Positions 35,928-46,200 of a stretch of DNA of 64,000 nucleotides are shown one piece after another. Source of the stretch: Labedella phragmitis (GTDB lineage: Bacteria > Actinomycetota > Actinomycetes > Actinomycetales > Microbacteriaceae); assembly GCF_004078635.1 (NCBI RefSeq), contig NZ_RZNB01000001.1, positions 868,001 through 932,000 of the forward strand, read 5' to 3'. Each line of letters opens with the position of its first letter. Position 1 is the first letter of the stretch. Under the pieces are notes generated by a model. It made no database searches. It had not been told where the DNA came from and was given only the letters and a program-made list of their open reading frames with translations. The position numbers and the translations under genes are program-made.

Positions 35928-36578
35928 TCAGGGGGCGAAGGGCCCCGTCAGCACGGCCCACTGCAGGAGCATGATCGTCTTCGCGTCGATGATCGTGCGG
36001 CCGATCTCCGAGACGGCCTCGTCGATGTCGAACTCGACCACCTCGATGTCCTCGCCCTCGGCCACGAGACCGGCACGGGTGCCTCCGCGTCCGGGGTCCG
36101 TGTAGGGCGCGGCGTAGAAGTGCAGGCGCTCGGTGACCGATCCGGGACTCATGTACGCGTCGAAGACGTGCTCGACCTCGCCGAGGACGAGCCCGGTCTC
36201 CTCCTCCGCCTCCCGCCGGATGGCGACCTCCGGCGCGTCCTCATCGAGGAGCCCTGCGACGGCCTCGACGAGCATGCCATCCGGGTGCGCGTTGACATAG
36301 GCGGGGAAGCGGAATTGTCGCGTGAGGAGGACCGTCCGGCGTTCCCGGTCGTACAGGAGGACGGTTGCCCCGTTGCCCCGGTCGTAGGTCTCCCGGCGCT
36401 GCGTGCTCCAGGTTCCGTCGTCGTTCCGGACCTCGAGCGTCGTAGCCCGCGTCACGTGCCAATCGCTCGACAGGACCTCGACGTCGACGACCCGGACGCT
36501 CGGATTTCCCGTCAGGTCGCGTCCGACCCGATCGAGGCCGGTCCTTCCGCGCCGATCCGGCTCGTCGACTCCTCGCAT
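35928..36578 (-). CDS. Nudix hydrolase, NudK (GDP-mannose pyrophosphatase)-like
   Basis: 216 aa. The Nudix core AGLLDEDAPEVAIRREAEEETGL aligns best with the NudK version of the box (GLLD-D-PEV-IR-EA-EETG); the REAEEETG metal site is intact, while the residue equal to the first NudK Glu is Ala. NudK enzymes cleave GDP-mannose or ADP-ribose-type sugar nucleotides. ATG 36578 is preferred over 36590 because GGAG lies 6 nt upstream. It converges on purF. Confidence 0.82.
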   Translation of the reverse strand: MRGVDEPDRRGRTGLDRVGRDLTGNPSVRVVDVEVLSSDWHVTRATTLEVRNDDGTWSTQRRETYDRGNGATVLLYDRERRTVLLTRQFRFPAYVNAHPDGMLVEAVAGLLDEDAPEVAIRREAEEETGLVLGEVEHVFDAYMSPGSVTERLHFYAAPYTDPGRGGTRAGLVAEGEDIEVVEFDIDEAVSEIGRTIIDAKTIMLLQWAVLTGPFAP

Positions 36579-36647
36579 GTTCGTCTCCATCCTGAGTTCA
36601 TCTGCAGGCCCGAGCATCGCTCGCACCCGTCGCCCAGCTATGGACCC

Positions 36648-36659
36648 TATCGTGAGCGC
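36648..36659 (+). promoter_or_regulatory. Leaderless-type -10 box of the PGPGW gene
   Basis: TATCGT (36648-36653) plus 6 nt leads to ATG at 36660. Confidence 0.5.
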
Positions 36660-37067
36660 ATGGCGAGCAGGACGAATCCCCCTGATCGGACGGCAGCCCC
36701 CGACAGTCGCGACTCGAGCGACGGAACGGCCGCGGAGGTCGCCGTCGGCATCGCCGCAGGGGAAGATCCGCGCCACCCGGTGCGGAGGGTGCTCGGCCGA
36801 CTGCGATCGTGGATCCACGGACGCCCACGGCTCCGCGTCCTCTATCGCTCCATCGTCGCGCTTCTCGGCGCCGCGCTCACCCTCGTCGGGCTCGCCCTGG
36901 TCCCGCTTCCCGGACCGGGGTGGCTCGTGGTCTTCCTCGGGCTCGCCGTGCTCGGAACGGAATTCGCCTGGGCACGACGGCTCGCTGCAGTCATCAAGCG
37001 GATGCTCGCCCGCTTCTGGACATGGTGGCGGAATCGCCGACGGTCCGGAGCGACGACGGTGCGCTGA
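36660..37067 (+). CDS. TIGR02611 / PGPGW-motif membrane protein
   Basis: 135 aa. A charged 50-residue N-terminus precedes two TM helices separated by the family hallmark LPGPGW (LVPLPGPGWLVVFLGLAVLG), and a basic Trp/Arg-rich C-terminus. This is the actinobacterial TIGR02611 family of small inner-membrane proteins with no established role. It is divergent from the Nudix gene by about 80 nt and seems to be leaderless. Confidence 0.85.
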   Translation: MASRTNPPDRTAAPDSRDSSDGTAAEVAVGIAAGEDPRHPVRRVLGRLRSWIHGRPRLRVLYRSIVALLGAALTLVGLALVPLPGPGWLVVFLGLAVLGTEFAWARRLAAVIKRMLARFWTWWRNRRRSGATTVR

Positions 37068-37230
37068 CCAGCGGCTTCCGATCGGCACCGCGAACGCCGC
37101 GTGCCGACGATCCCGGCCATGTCCCGACGCTGCTCCGAAGTCGGCGCGAACAAGCCGCTCACGCCGTCGGTGCTCGAGAAGCGACCTCCGCGCGACGCCG
37201 TGCGGCTTCCCCGAGCTCGTGCCCGGGGAG

Positions 37231-37425
37231 TTAGGCGCGCTTCGACTCGTCGGTGAAACCGTCCGAGGCGTACTCGGACCATTTGGACATCTCGTCCTCG
37301 ACGTGCGGGTCGTGCGCATGACCCGTGAGTTCGCGTTCGAGCGCGTCGTAGTTCACGTCGGGGCTGTAGGACTTCAGCTCCCGCGCGATCTTCGTGTGCT
37401 TTGCCTTCTGACGGCCACGCCCCAT
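37231..37425 (-). CDS. DUF3073 family protein
   Basis: 64 aa. It begins MGRGRQKAKHTKIARELKSY, the invariant start of DUF3073, a small basic-then-acidic protein conserved in actinobacteria and usually found near purF/purM as here. AAGGGGG lies 7 nt before the ATG. Function unknown. Confidence 0.92.
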   Translation of the reverse strand: MGRGRQKAKHTKIARELKSYSPDVNYDALERELTGHAHDPHVEDEMSKWSEYASDGFTDESKRA

Positions 37426-37733
37426 GCGAGACCCCCTTACGATTCGGTGACCGGCTCCCGAGGCGGGAATCGACTGAGCTCCGGGGAGATGATTCGACCG
37501 GACGGACGTGCCGTACGGAGCATGCTCTGCGGGTCAGGGATTCTCGATGCGGTGAACCGGAGGTTTCATCAACCAGAGAACGACTAAGACTGCCTCGAAG
37601 CTTACCACGGCGGCCCTGGAGTCGTGGCCGTGCGCACGGCATCGGCGCTCTCGGTGAGCGCCCGGCGTATGCGTACAATGAGGGCGACCGCCGTCGTGTG
37701 AACGTACACATCGACCCTGATTCTTGGAGCGCA
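37426..37733. other. Intergenic region between DUF3073 and lacI (308 bp)
   Basis: This divergent spacer holds the 5' region of the DUF3073 gene on the left and the lacI promoter and operator (37674-37710) on the right. No RNA gene or convincing small ORF is seen in the remaining 250 bp; short peptides in the minus strand lack ribosome sites. Confidence 0.6.
37674..37710 (+). promoter_or_regulatory. lacI promoter and autoregulatory operator
   Basis: TACAAT (37674-37679) is a good -10 box. About 18 nt downstream, TGTGAACGTACACA (37697-37710) is a near-palindrome and shares TGTGAACG..CACAT with the operator at 38871 in front of the transporter operon. The site is just past the expected transcription start, so bound repressor would block elongation. 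The -35 region is weak. Confidence 0.72.
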
Positions 37734-38774
37734 ATGCCGCCGGAAGCTGGAAAGGGGCGCGCTCCGAACATCCGGGACGTCGCTGCACTCGCGGGAGTCT
37801 CGTACCAGACGGTGTCCCGGGTGCTCAATGACAGCGAGCGGATCAGGCCGGAGACCAAGCAGCGCGTCCTCGAGGCGATCGAGGAGAGCGGCTTCCGGCC
37901 GAACCAGGCGGCTCGTGCGCTCGTCACGAGCCGTTCGCGAACGATCGGCGTCCTCTCCACGCATCAGCACGCGCATTTCGGGCCGCAGACGATGGTGCAC
38001 GCGATGGAGGTCGCGGCGGCCGCCGCGGGGTACAGTCTGGCCGTCGTCACCACGGGGACGACGCCCGCGTCGATCGTGGAAGCACTCGAGCGGCTGCAGA
38101 GCCAGGCGGTCGAGGCCGTCATCGTCGTGGCACCCAAGGTGAGCGTCTTCGAGGCCATCGAGGACAGCTCCCTCGATCTCCCGCTCGTGACGCTCGACTC
38201 GTCGATCCACAACAAGCGCCCCGGGCGGACGCACAGCTTCGCCGTCGACCAGTACGAAGGCGCCCGGATGGCGACGCGGCATCTGATCGAACTCGGCCAC
38301 CGATCGATCATCCACGTCGCCGGCCCGCAGGACTGGATCGAGGCCGACGAGCGCATGCAGGGCTTCCTGTTCGAGCTCGGCGAGCACGACCTGTCCGTGC
38401 GGGCGCCCATCCTCGGCGAACTCTCGGCGGAATTCGGGTATCGAGCGGGCCTCGAACTCGTGCGTAGACGGGACTTCTCCGCGGTGTTCGCCGCGAACGA
38501 CCACATGGCCCTCGGCCTCCTCCACGCCTTCCGCGACGAGGGTCTCTCCGTGCCGCACGACGTGAGCGTCATCGGGTTCGACGACGTCCCCGATGCCGCG
38601 CACTACCTGCCGCCGCTCACGACGGTCCGTCAGGACTTCGCCGCCGTCGGTCGGCGGTCGGTCGAGATCGTCATCGGCGCGATCGATTCGGGCACGCTCG
38701 GTGAACTCGAGCTCATCCGACCAACGCTCATGGTGCGTGAGTCGACGGCGCCGCCGCCATCGGCATGGCGCTGA
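37734..38774 (+). CDS. LacI family repressor of the monosaccharide ABC operon
   Basis: 346 aa. The LacI headpiece is at about residues 11-58 (NIRDVAALAGVSYQTVSRVLN, then the hinge RPNQAARALVTSRSRTIGV). The sugar-binding periplasmic-like core ends with VSVIGFDDVPDAAHYLPPLTTV. The ATG has GGAG 4 nt upstream. The next genes on the same strand encode a ChvE/GguAB-type transporter. Matching operators occur in its own promoter and in the transporter promoter, so it is very likely a local repressor released by the imported sugar. Confidence 0.93.
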   Translation: MPPEAGKGRAPNIRDVAALAGVSYQTVSRVLNDSERIRPETKQRVLEAIEESGFRPNQAARALVTSRSRTIGVLSTHQHAHFGPQTMVHAMEVAAAAAGYSLAVVTTGTTPASIVEALERLQSQAVEAVIVVAPKVSVFEAIEDSSLDLPLVTLDSSIHNKRPGRTHSFAVDQYEGARMATRHLIELGHRSIIHVAGPQDWIEADERMQGFLFELGEHDLSVRAPILGELSAEFGYRAGLELVRRRDFSAVFAANDHMALGLLHAFRDEGLSVPHDVSVIGFDDVPDAAHYLPPLTTVRQDFAAVGRRSVEIVIGAIDSGTLGELELIRPTLMVRESTAPPPSAWR

Positions 38775-38831
38775 GGATCGGCCGTCGGATCACGACCCGG
38801 TCGCGGTCGCGAGCAGCACGTGCGATGCCAG

Positions 38832-38886
38832 TTGACACCGGCTCGACTCGGGCCTATCGTGATCGCGGGCATGTGAACGGTCACAT
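38832..38886 (+). promoter_or_regulatory. Promoter and LacI operator of the monosaccharide ABC operon
   Basis: TTGACA (38832-38837), a 17-bp spacer and TATCGT (38855-38860) form a textbook promoter. ATGTGAACGGTCACAT (38871-38886) follows at about +5 to +20: perfect 6-bp arms ATGTGA/TCACAT around 4 bp. It matches the lacI-promoter site at 37697 in 13 of 15 positions. Confidence 0.85.
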
Positions 38887-39012
38887 AGAGATCGGTCCTC
38901 GCCCGAGTTTCTGACGGACCGACCGGCCCGCCACGACAACGACGTCCTAAGTGGAGGCAGTGAATGCGAACCCGTCGCGCCGAAACCCGATTCGTTCGGG
39001 AGGTGCAGTCGC

Positions 39013-40563
39013 ATGGTTGATCGACCCGTCATCCTCGAGATGCGATCCATCACGAAGGAGTTCCCCGGCGTCAAAGCGCTCTCGGACGTCTCGATCGCGG
39101 TGCGCGCCGGAGAAGTGCACGCGATCTGCGGCGAGAACGGCGCCGGCAAGTCGACGCTCATGAAGGTGCTGTCGGGCGTCTACCCGTTCGGCACCTACGA
39201 GGGCCAGATCGTCTACCAGGCCGAAGAAGTCCGATTCCGCGACATCCGCTCGAGCGAGGCCGCGGGCATCGTCATCATCCACCAAGAACTCGCGCTCATC
39301 CCCGAGCTCTCGATCACCGAGAACATCTTCCTCGGCAACGAGCCGGGCCGCGGGGGAGTGATCAACTGGAAGGAAGCGAAGAAGCGCGCCGTCCAGCTGC
39401 TCGCCCGCGTCGGTCTGCGCGACGACCCCGACACGCTCATCAAGGACATCGGCGTCGGCAAGCAACAGCTCGTGGAGATCGCGAAGGCCCTGAACAAGGA
39501 CGTCAAGCTCCTCATCCTCGACGAGCCGACGGCCGCCCTCAACGAGAACGACTCGCAGCACCTGCTCGACCTCATCGTTGGTCTCAAGGGCAAGGGCATC
39601 GCGTCGATCATGATCTCCCACAAGCTCAACGAGATCGAGCAGATCGCGGACTCGATCACGATCATCCGCGACGGCAAGACCATCGAGACGCTCGACGTCC
39701 GTGGCGGCGACGTCAACGAGGACCGCATCATCCGCGGCATGGTCGGACGGAGCCTGCAGTCGCGCTTCCCCGACCGCACCCCGCACATCGGCGAGGTCTT
39801 CTTCGAGGTCCGCAACTGGACGGTGCAGCACCCGCTCGTCACCGAGCGCCTGGTCTGCAAGAACGAGAGCTTCACCGTGCGGAAGGGCGAGATCGTCGGC
39901 TTCGCCGGACTGATGGGCGCCGGTCGCACGGAGCTCGCGATGAGCATCTTCGGCCGCTCCTACGGCAACTTCGTCGACGGCCAGGTCTTCAAGGACGGCA
40001 AGGAGATTCAGCTCCGCAACGTGAGCGAGGCGATCGATCACGGCCTCGCCTACGTGAGCGAGGACCGCAAGTCGCTCGGTCTCAACCTGCTCGACGACAT
40101 CAAGCGTTCCGTCGTGTCGGCGAAGCTCGGCAAGATCTCACGCGGTCAGGTCGTCGACGACTTCAAGGAGCACTCGATCGCGGACGAGTACCGCAAGAGC
40201 CTCCGCATCAAGACCCCGACGGTAGACGAGGGCGTCTCGAAGCTCTCCGGCGGGAACCAGCAGAAGGTCGTCCTCGCGAAGTGGATGTTCACGGACCCCG
40301 ATCTGCTCATCCTCGACGAGCCGACCCGCGGGATCGACGTCGGAGCCAAGTTCGAGATCTACGGCATCATCCAGCAGCTCGCCGCTCAGGGGAAGGGCGT
40401 CATCGTCATCTCCTCCGAGCTTCCCGAGCTCATCGGGCTCTCCGACCGGATCTACACGATCTTCGAGGGCCAGATCACCAACGAGTTCACGTCGGCGGAA
40501 GCCGAGCCGGAGATGCTCATGAAGAGCATGACCTCCACGAGCAAGAAAGCTGAAGCAGCATGA
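39013..40563 (+). CDS. Monosaccharide ABC transporter ATP-binding protein (GguA/MmsA type)
   Basis: 516 aa with two fused ATPase domains, as usual for sugar importers of the CUT2 family. The first has Walker [17 protein letters not shown] and [14 protein letters not shown]; the second keeps the signature [15 protein letters not shown] and [13 protein letters not shown]. The second Walker A is degenerate ([11 protein letters not shown]), which is normal in this family. GGGAGG precedes the ATG. First gene of a three-gene operon; the stop overlaps the permease start. Confidence 0.95.
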   Translation: MVDRPVILEMRSITKEFPGVKALSDVSIAVRAGEVHAICGENGAGKSTLMKVLSGVYPFGTYEGQIVYQAEEVRFRDIRSSEAAGIVIIHQELALIPELSITENIFLGNEPGRGGVINWKEAKKRAVQLLARVGLRDDPDTLIKDIGVGKQQLVEIAKALNKDVKLLILDEPTAALNENDSQHLLDLIVGLKGKGIASIMISHKLNEIEQIADSITIIRDGKTIETLDVRGGDVNEDRIIRGMVGRSLQSRFPDRTPHIGEVFFEVRNWTVQHPLVTERLVCKNESFTVRKGEIVGFAGLMGAGRTELAMSIFGRSYGNFVDGQVFKDGKEIQLRNVSEAIDHGLAYVSEDRKSLGLNLLDDIKRSVVSAKLGKISRGQVVDDFKEHSIADEYRKSLRIKTPTVDEGVSKLSGGNQQKVVLAKWMFTDPDLLILDEPTRGIDVGAKFEIYGIIQQLAAQGKGVIVISSELPELIGLSDRIYTIFEGQITNEFTSAEAEPEMLMKSMTSTSKKAEAA

Positions 40564-41867
40564 GCGGATTCTCCGACGTCAAGAAGATCTTCGGGGGCGG
40601 CACGACGTCGACCGCCCGTCAGGCCGGCATCCTCCTGAGTCTCGTCGCCATCGTCCTGGTGTTCCAGTTCTGGACCAACGGCCTCACCCTGACGCCCGGC
40701 AACCTCATCGCGGTCGTCAACCAGTACTCCTACATCCTGATCCTCGCGATCGGCATGGTCATGGTGATCATCGCCGGCCACATCGACCTCTCGGTCGGTT
40801 CGGTCGCGGCGTTCACGGGCATCATCGTCGCCAAGGCGATGGCGGACTTCAACCTTCCCTGGCCGCTCGCGATCGTCCTCGGCCTCGTCGTCGGTGCCCT
40901 CATCGGCGCCTGGCAGGGGTTCTGGGTCGCCTATGTGGGTGTGCCTGCGTTCATCGTGACGCTCGCGGGCATGCTCATCTTCCGTGGCGGTAACCAGTAC
41001 ATCGGCGCGGCGACCGCTGTCCCCGTTCCCGAGGGCTTCACAGCCATCGGTGCCGGCTACCTCCCCGAGATCGGCCCGGACACCGGTTACAACAACCTGA
41101 CGCTCGTCCTCGGCTTCCTGGCCGTCGTCGCCCTCGCCTGGCGCGAGTGGCGCGCTCGTCGCACGCAGGCGGAGATGGGCTCGGAGACGGCCCCCGTGTG
41201 GGTGTCGATCGCCCGAGTCGTCATCATCGGTGCCGTCGTCCTGTACGCCGCATTCCTCTTCGCCGGCGGCCGCGTCGGCACGAGCTTCCCCGTGTCCGGC
41301 CTCATCCTGGTCGCGCTCGTCATCGCGTACTCGTTCCTCACCCGGAACACCATCATCGGTCGTCACATCTACGCCGTCGGCGGGAACTCGCACGCGGCGG
41401 AGCTGTCGGGCGTCAAGTCCAAGCGCGTCAACTTCTTCGTCATGATGAACATGTCGATCCTCGCGGGTCTCGCCGGCATGATCTTCATCGCTCGCGCCGG
41501 TGCGTCCGGCGGTCAGGACGGTAACGGCTGGGAGCTCGACGCCATCGCTGCCGCCTTCATCGGCGGCACCGCGGTCGCCGGCGGTGTCGGAACCGTGATC
41601 GGCGCCATCATCGGTGGTCTCGTCATGGCGTTCCTCAATAACGGCCTCCAGCTCGTGGGTGCCGGCGCCGACCTCGTGCAGATCGTCAAGGGCCTCGTGC
41701 TCCTCCTCGCCGTGGCGATCGACGTCTACAACCGCTCGCAGGGCCGTTTCTCGATCATCGGGATCTTCCGCCCGAAGCGTCGCAGCGGACCCTCGGATCA
41801 GACCCCGACGCCGACGACGGGAACGCCCGACACGGCGAAGCCCGGCGCCGTCACCGTCAACAACTAG
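40560..41867 (+). CDS. Monosaccharide ABC transporter permease (GguB/MmsB type)
   Basis: 435 aa, about ten to twelve TM helices, longer than typical RbsC-like permeases and in the range of GguB/XylH. Typical elements are [20 protein letters not shown] near the N-terminus, [15 protein letters not shown] and [19 protein letters not shown]. The ATG overlaps the ATPase stop (ATGA), so translation is coupled. It forms the transmembrane channel of the importer. Confidence 0.95.
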   Translation: MSGFSDVKKIFGGGTTSTARQAGILLSLVAIVLVFQFWTNGLTLTPGNLIAVVNQYSYILILAIGMVMVIIAGHIDLSVGSVAAFTGIIVAKAMADFNLPWPLAIVLGLVVGALIGAWQGFWVAYVGVPAFIVTLAGMLIFRGGNQYIGAATAVPVPEGFTAIGAGYLPEIGPDTGYNNLTLVLGFLAVVALAWREWRARRTQAEMGSETAPVWVSIARVVIIGAVVLYAAFLFAGGRVGTSFPVSGLILVALVIAYSFLTRNTIIGRHIYAVGGNSHAAELSGVKSKRVNFFVMMNMSILAGLAGMIFIARAGASGGQDGNGWELDAIAAAFIGGTAVAGGVGTVIGAIIGGLVMAFLNNGLQLVGAGADLVQIVKGLVLLLAVAIDVYNRSQGRFSIIGIFRPKRRSGPSDQTPTPTTGTPDTAKPGAVTVNN

Positions 41868-41902
41868 ACCTGTCCAATCCCCACCCTGAATCCCAAGAGA
41901 AA

Positions 41903-43015
41903 GTGAAAACAATGCGCAGAACAGCACTCGCAACCGTGGCCCTGGCCTCGGCTGCTGCGCTCGTCCTCGCCGGCTGCTCCAGCCGGACCGCTGACGAGAC
42001 GGCTGGTGGAAGCGGCGAAGAAGCCGGCTTCGCAGCGGACTCCCTCGTCGGTGTCGCCCTCCCGGCGAAGACCTCCGAGAACTGGGTCCTCGCGGGCGAC
42101 CTCTTCACCGAGGGCCTCGCGGACGCGGGCTTCGAGTCCGACGTCCAGTACGCGGCAGCGAGCGGCACGGTCGCCGACCAGCAGTCGCAGATCCAGTCGA
42201 TGGTGACGAAGGGCGCGAAGGTCATCATCATCGGTGCGGCCGACGGCTCGCAGCTCGGCACGCAGGTCGCCGCGGCGAAGGAAGCCGGCGCCACCGTCAT
42301 CGCGTACGACCGCCTCATCCTCAACACCGAGGACCTCGACTACTACGTCGCGTACGACAACGCCGAGGTCGGTCGTCTCCAGGGCCAGGCCCTGCTCGAC
42401 GGCATGGCCGCGAAGGGTGATGGTCCGTACACGATCGAGCTCTTCTCCGGATCGCCGGACGATGCCAACTCGGCGGTCTTCTTCGACGGCGCCATGGAGG
42501 TCCTCCAGCCCGCGATCGACAGCGGCGACGTCGTCGTCGGTTCCGGTCAGACGGACATCCAGCAGACCGCCACGCAGGGCTGGGAGGCCGAGAACGCGCA
42601 GAGCCGTATGGACTCGCTCCTCACGAGCACCTACACGGGCGACACGCAGCTCGACGGCGTCCTCTCCCCGAACGACAACCTCGCGCGGGCCATCATCACG
42701 TCGGTCAAGGGAGCCGGTAAGGACATCCCGGTCGTGACCGGTCAGGACTCCGAGGTCGAGTCGGTGAAGTCGATCATGGCGGGCGAGCAGTACTCGACCA
42801 TCAACAAGGACACCCGCGCCCTCGTCGCGAAGGCGATCGAGATGGCTCAGCAGCTCCAGAAGGGCGAGGATGTCGACGTCAACGACGAGGAGTCCTACGA
42901 CAACGGCTCGAAGGTCGTTCCGTCCTTCCTGCTTCCCCCGGTCATCGTGACGAAGGAGAACGCCGCCGAGGCCTACGCCAACGACCCGACCCTCGGGCCG
43001 ATCGCCGAAGGCTGA
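41903..43015 (+). CDS. Multiple-monosaccharide ABC transporter substrate-binding lipoprotein (ChvE type)
   Basis: 370 aa. Lipoprotein signal with lipobox LVLAGC. The periplasmic-binding fold includes VGVALPAKTSENWVLAGD, IIIGAADGSQLGTQV, IAYDRLI and DYYVAYDN, all close to ChvE, the glucose/galactose/xylose/arabinose receptor of the Gram-negative GguAB system. The exact sugar cannot be told. GTG at 41903 or ATG at 41912 may be the start; ribosome signals are weak. Last gene of the operon, closed by the hairpin at 43053-43086. Confidence 0.93.
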   Translation: MKTMRRTALATVALASAAALVLAGCSSRTADETAGGSGEEAGFAADSLVGVALPAKTSENWVLAGDLFTEGLADAGFESDVQYAAASGTVADQQSQIQSMVTKGAKVIIIGAADGSQLGTQVAAAKEAGATVIAYDRLILNTEDLDYYVAYDNAEVGRLQGQALLDGMAAKGDGPYTIELFSGSPDDANSAVFFDGAMEVLQPAIDSGDVVVGSGQTDIQQTATQGWEAENAQSRMDSLLTSTYTGDTQLDGVLSPNDNLARAIITSVKGAGKDIPVVTGQDSEVESVKSIMAGEQYSTINKDTRALVAKAIEMAQQLQKGEDVDVNDEESYDNGSKVVPSFLLPPVIVTKENAAEAYANDPTLGPIAEG

Positions 43016-43052
43016 TCTGCGTCTCCTGCACCACAGCAGCACCTAGCACCGC

Positions 43053-43086
43053 GAACGGGCGGGCCGGATCTCCGGCCCGCCCGTTC
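43053..43086 (+). terminator. Terminator of the monosaccharide ABC operon
   Basis: A perfect 16-bp inverted repeat (43053-43068 with 43071-43086) followed by CGTTTCT, 37 nt after the stop codon. Confidence 0.8.
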
Positions 43087-43204
43087 CGTTTCTCCACAGG
43101 ATCGGACGCCCTCGGACCCGTCTTCTTCCACAGGCCCCCAGAATGGGTGAGATATGTGAGTCACTCTCATGAGTCCGCATCATGATTCCGGGGGGAACAG
43201 CTCG

Positions 43205-46200
43205 ATGGCGACATCTCGCACGCGCACACTCTTGGCCGACGAATCGGCAACGGACGGTGAGGTCGGGGGGCGTGCGCGGCGATATCGGTCCCGCGCTCGC
43301 GCTGCGTTGGCCCTCCTCGGTCCTACGATCGCCGCGACTGCTCTCGTTGCGGCGACGCTCGCGCCGGCGGGGGCGGCCAACGCGGAAGCCCGACCGGTCG
43401 ACCCCACCGATCCCACCACTCCCGCCACGGTGACGGCGGACGTCCTCCCGACGCCGCAGATCGGCGACGGAACCACCGCGGCCAAGGGTGATGTGACGAA
43501 CGGTGGCGTGGTCTGGGATCAGCTCGTCGTCGGCAACACCGTGTACGTCGCCGGGGCGTTCTCGAAGGCGCGACCCGCGGGTTCGGGAGTCGGCCAGAAT
43601 ATCGTCACCCGGAACCACATGCTGGCGTACGACGTGACGACCGGGAAGCTCCTGCCGTTCGCGCCCGTCTTCAACGCCCCCGTCCGCTCGCTGGCGATCT
43701 CGCCGGACGGCAAGACCCTCTACGCCGGCGGCGACTTCACGAGAGTCAACGGCGCGGCGCGGACGTATGCGGCAGCCTTCGAGGTGGCATCGAGTTCGCT
43801 CGTGCCCTCGTTCGCTCCCGTCCTCAACAGGGGTGTGAACGCCGTGGCGGCCTCGGCCTCCGCGGTATATCTCGGCGGCACGTTCACGGCGGCGCAGAAG
43901 ACGGTGCGCTACAAGGCCGCAGCCGTTGCCCCCGGCACCGGGGCACTGCTCCCATGGGACCCGAAGCTCACGGGTGGAGAGGTCAAGGCCATCGTCATAG
44001 CGGGCGGAGGAACGCGCGTCGTCCTCGGTGGGCGCTTCCTCACCTCTGCGGGGAAGGACGCCCTGGGGCTCGCCTCGGTCGCTCCCGACACGGCGGCGCT
44101 GCAGCCGTGGGCCGTCGGCGGCGTCATCCGCAACGGTGAGGACATCACAGACCCGGCGACGGGCAAGACCGGATCCTCCGGCATCTACAGCCTCGCGACC
44201 GCCGGCGACTCCGTGTACGGCACCGGGTGGGCCTACGGCACGGGCAACTTCGAGGGGACGTTCAAGGCGCGAGCTGCGGACGGAGCCATCCAGTGGCTCG
44301 AGGACTGCCGCGGGGACAACTACTCCGTGCAGCCGCTCGGCGACGTCGTCTACACCGCGAGCCACCACCACGACTGCAGCAATGTCAGCGGATTCGGCGA
44401 CTACGTCGAGCCGGAGGGCCAGTACCGCGGCCTCGCGTTCTCGAACGCCGCGACGGGGAAGGTGCTCGCGAAGAACACCACCTTTTGGAGCCATGCCGGT
44501 CAGCCGGCACCCTCCCTGCTCCACTGGTTCCCCGCCTTCGACACCGGACTGTTCACAGGGTCGAACCAGGGTCCGTGGGACGTCACGACGGGTGGCGGCT
44601 ATGTCCTCTACGGCGGGGAGTTCCGTTCGGTCAACGGCGTCAAGCAGACCGGACTCGCACGCTTCGCGGCGCCGCCGGCGGCTCCGCAGAAGAACCCTCC
44701 GCGCCTGAGTGGCACCAAATTCACGCCGACCCTCGAGGGCTTCCAGGGCACGGGGGTGAAGCTCAGTTGGCCGGCGAACGACGATCGCGACAGCTCTCGT
44801 CTCCGGTACGAGATCATTCGCGATGGGAACACCGCGAAGCCGGTCTTCTCGACGTCCTGGATCGGCTCGACCTTCTGGCAGAAGCCCACCGTGCGGGGAG
44901 CCGACGCCGGCCTCGTTCCCGGAACGACGTATACGTACCAGGTGCGATCGATCGATCCCGACGGCAACGCCACGATGAGCGCGCCTGTCACCTACACGGC
45001 GACAACAGGCGTCGCCGGTCCGCTCACCGACTACGACCGTGCCGTCCTCGGCGATCAGCCCGCTTCGTACTATCCCTTCAACGAGTCGTCCGGGGCGGCG
45101 GGCCGTGACTGGGCCGGCACGAACGACGTGTCGAGCGTGGCTGCACGAATCGACGGGATCGAGTCCATGACCACGGGCAGAGCCGCCGATTTCGACGGCG
45201 CAAGCCAGTTCGTGTCGCAGGAGAAGAGCATCGCGGCTCCGACCACGTACACGGCGGAGGCGTGGGTCTCCACGACGAGTACGCGGGGCGGCCAGATCCT
45301 CGGGTTCGGGCACACGCGAGCGGCGACGAACAACGCGCACGACCGCCACGTCTACATGACGGACGCGGGCAAGATCATCTTCGGCGTCTGGACGGACAGC
45401 GCCCAGACCGTCGCGTCATCCGCGTCCTACAACGACGGGCGGTGGCATCACGTCGTGACGACGCTCGGGCCGAAGGGCCTCCAGCTCTTCGTCGACGGGG
45501 TCCTCGTGGGCTCGCGCACCGAGGACACGCTCGCCGGCGTCTTCGACGGGTACTGGAACGTCGGCGGCAACTCGCTCGGCGGATGGACGTCGGCACCCAC
45601 GAGCGACTTCCTCGACGGCGCGATCGACAACGTCGCCCTGTACCCGACGGTGCTCACCCCGCAATCCGTCGCAGCGCACTTCGCCGCTGCTCCGCAGTCC
45701 ACTCCGACGAACGCGGCGCCAACCGCCTCGTTCACCGCGAGCGGCTCCGGTCTGCAGCTCACGGTCGACGGGTCTGCTTCGAGCGATCCCGATGGCACCG
45801 TCGCGTCCTATGCGTGGACCTTCGGTGACGGGGCGACCGGAACGGGGCGCACGGCGCCCCATGCCTACTCAGCGGCCGGGACCTATACGGTGACGCTCCG
45901 GGTCGTCGACAACGACGGCGCCAGTTCGGCCATCGCGTCGAAGTCGGTCACGGTGACCGAGGCGACGACTCCCGTTCCCACGGTCATCGCACGGGATGAT
46001 TTCGAGCGCTCGGTCACCACCGGTTGGGGCAGCGCTTCCGTCGGTGGGGCGTGGTCCTCCGCCGACTCGAGGTCGAGTGTCGCGTCGGGAACCGGTCGTC
46101 TCGCGTTGAGCCCGACGGAGTCGCGCACGCAGACCCTGTCGGGTGTGAAGGCGACCGACACGGACACCGTCATGTCGTTCAGTCTCGATCAGCCTGCCGG

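Noticed and set aside
37534-37733. Short minus-strand ORF in the DUF3073-lacI spacer (ending in WLMKPPVHRIENP)
   Set aside because: Most of it is antisense to the lacI start and the rest lacks a ribosome site; composition is not convincing.
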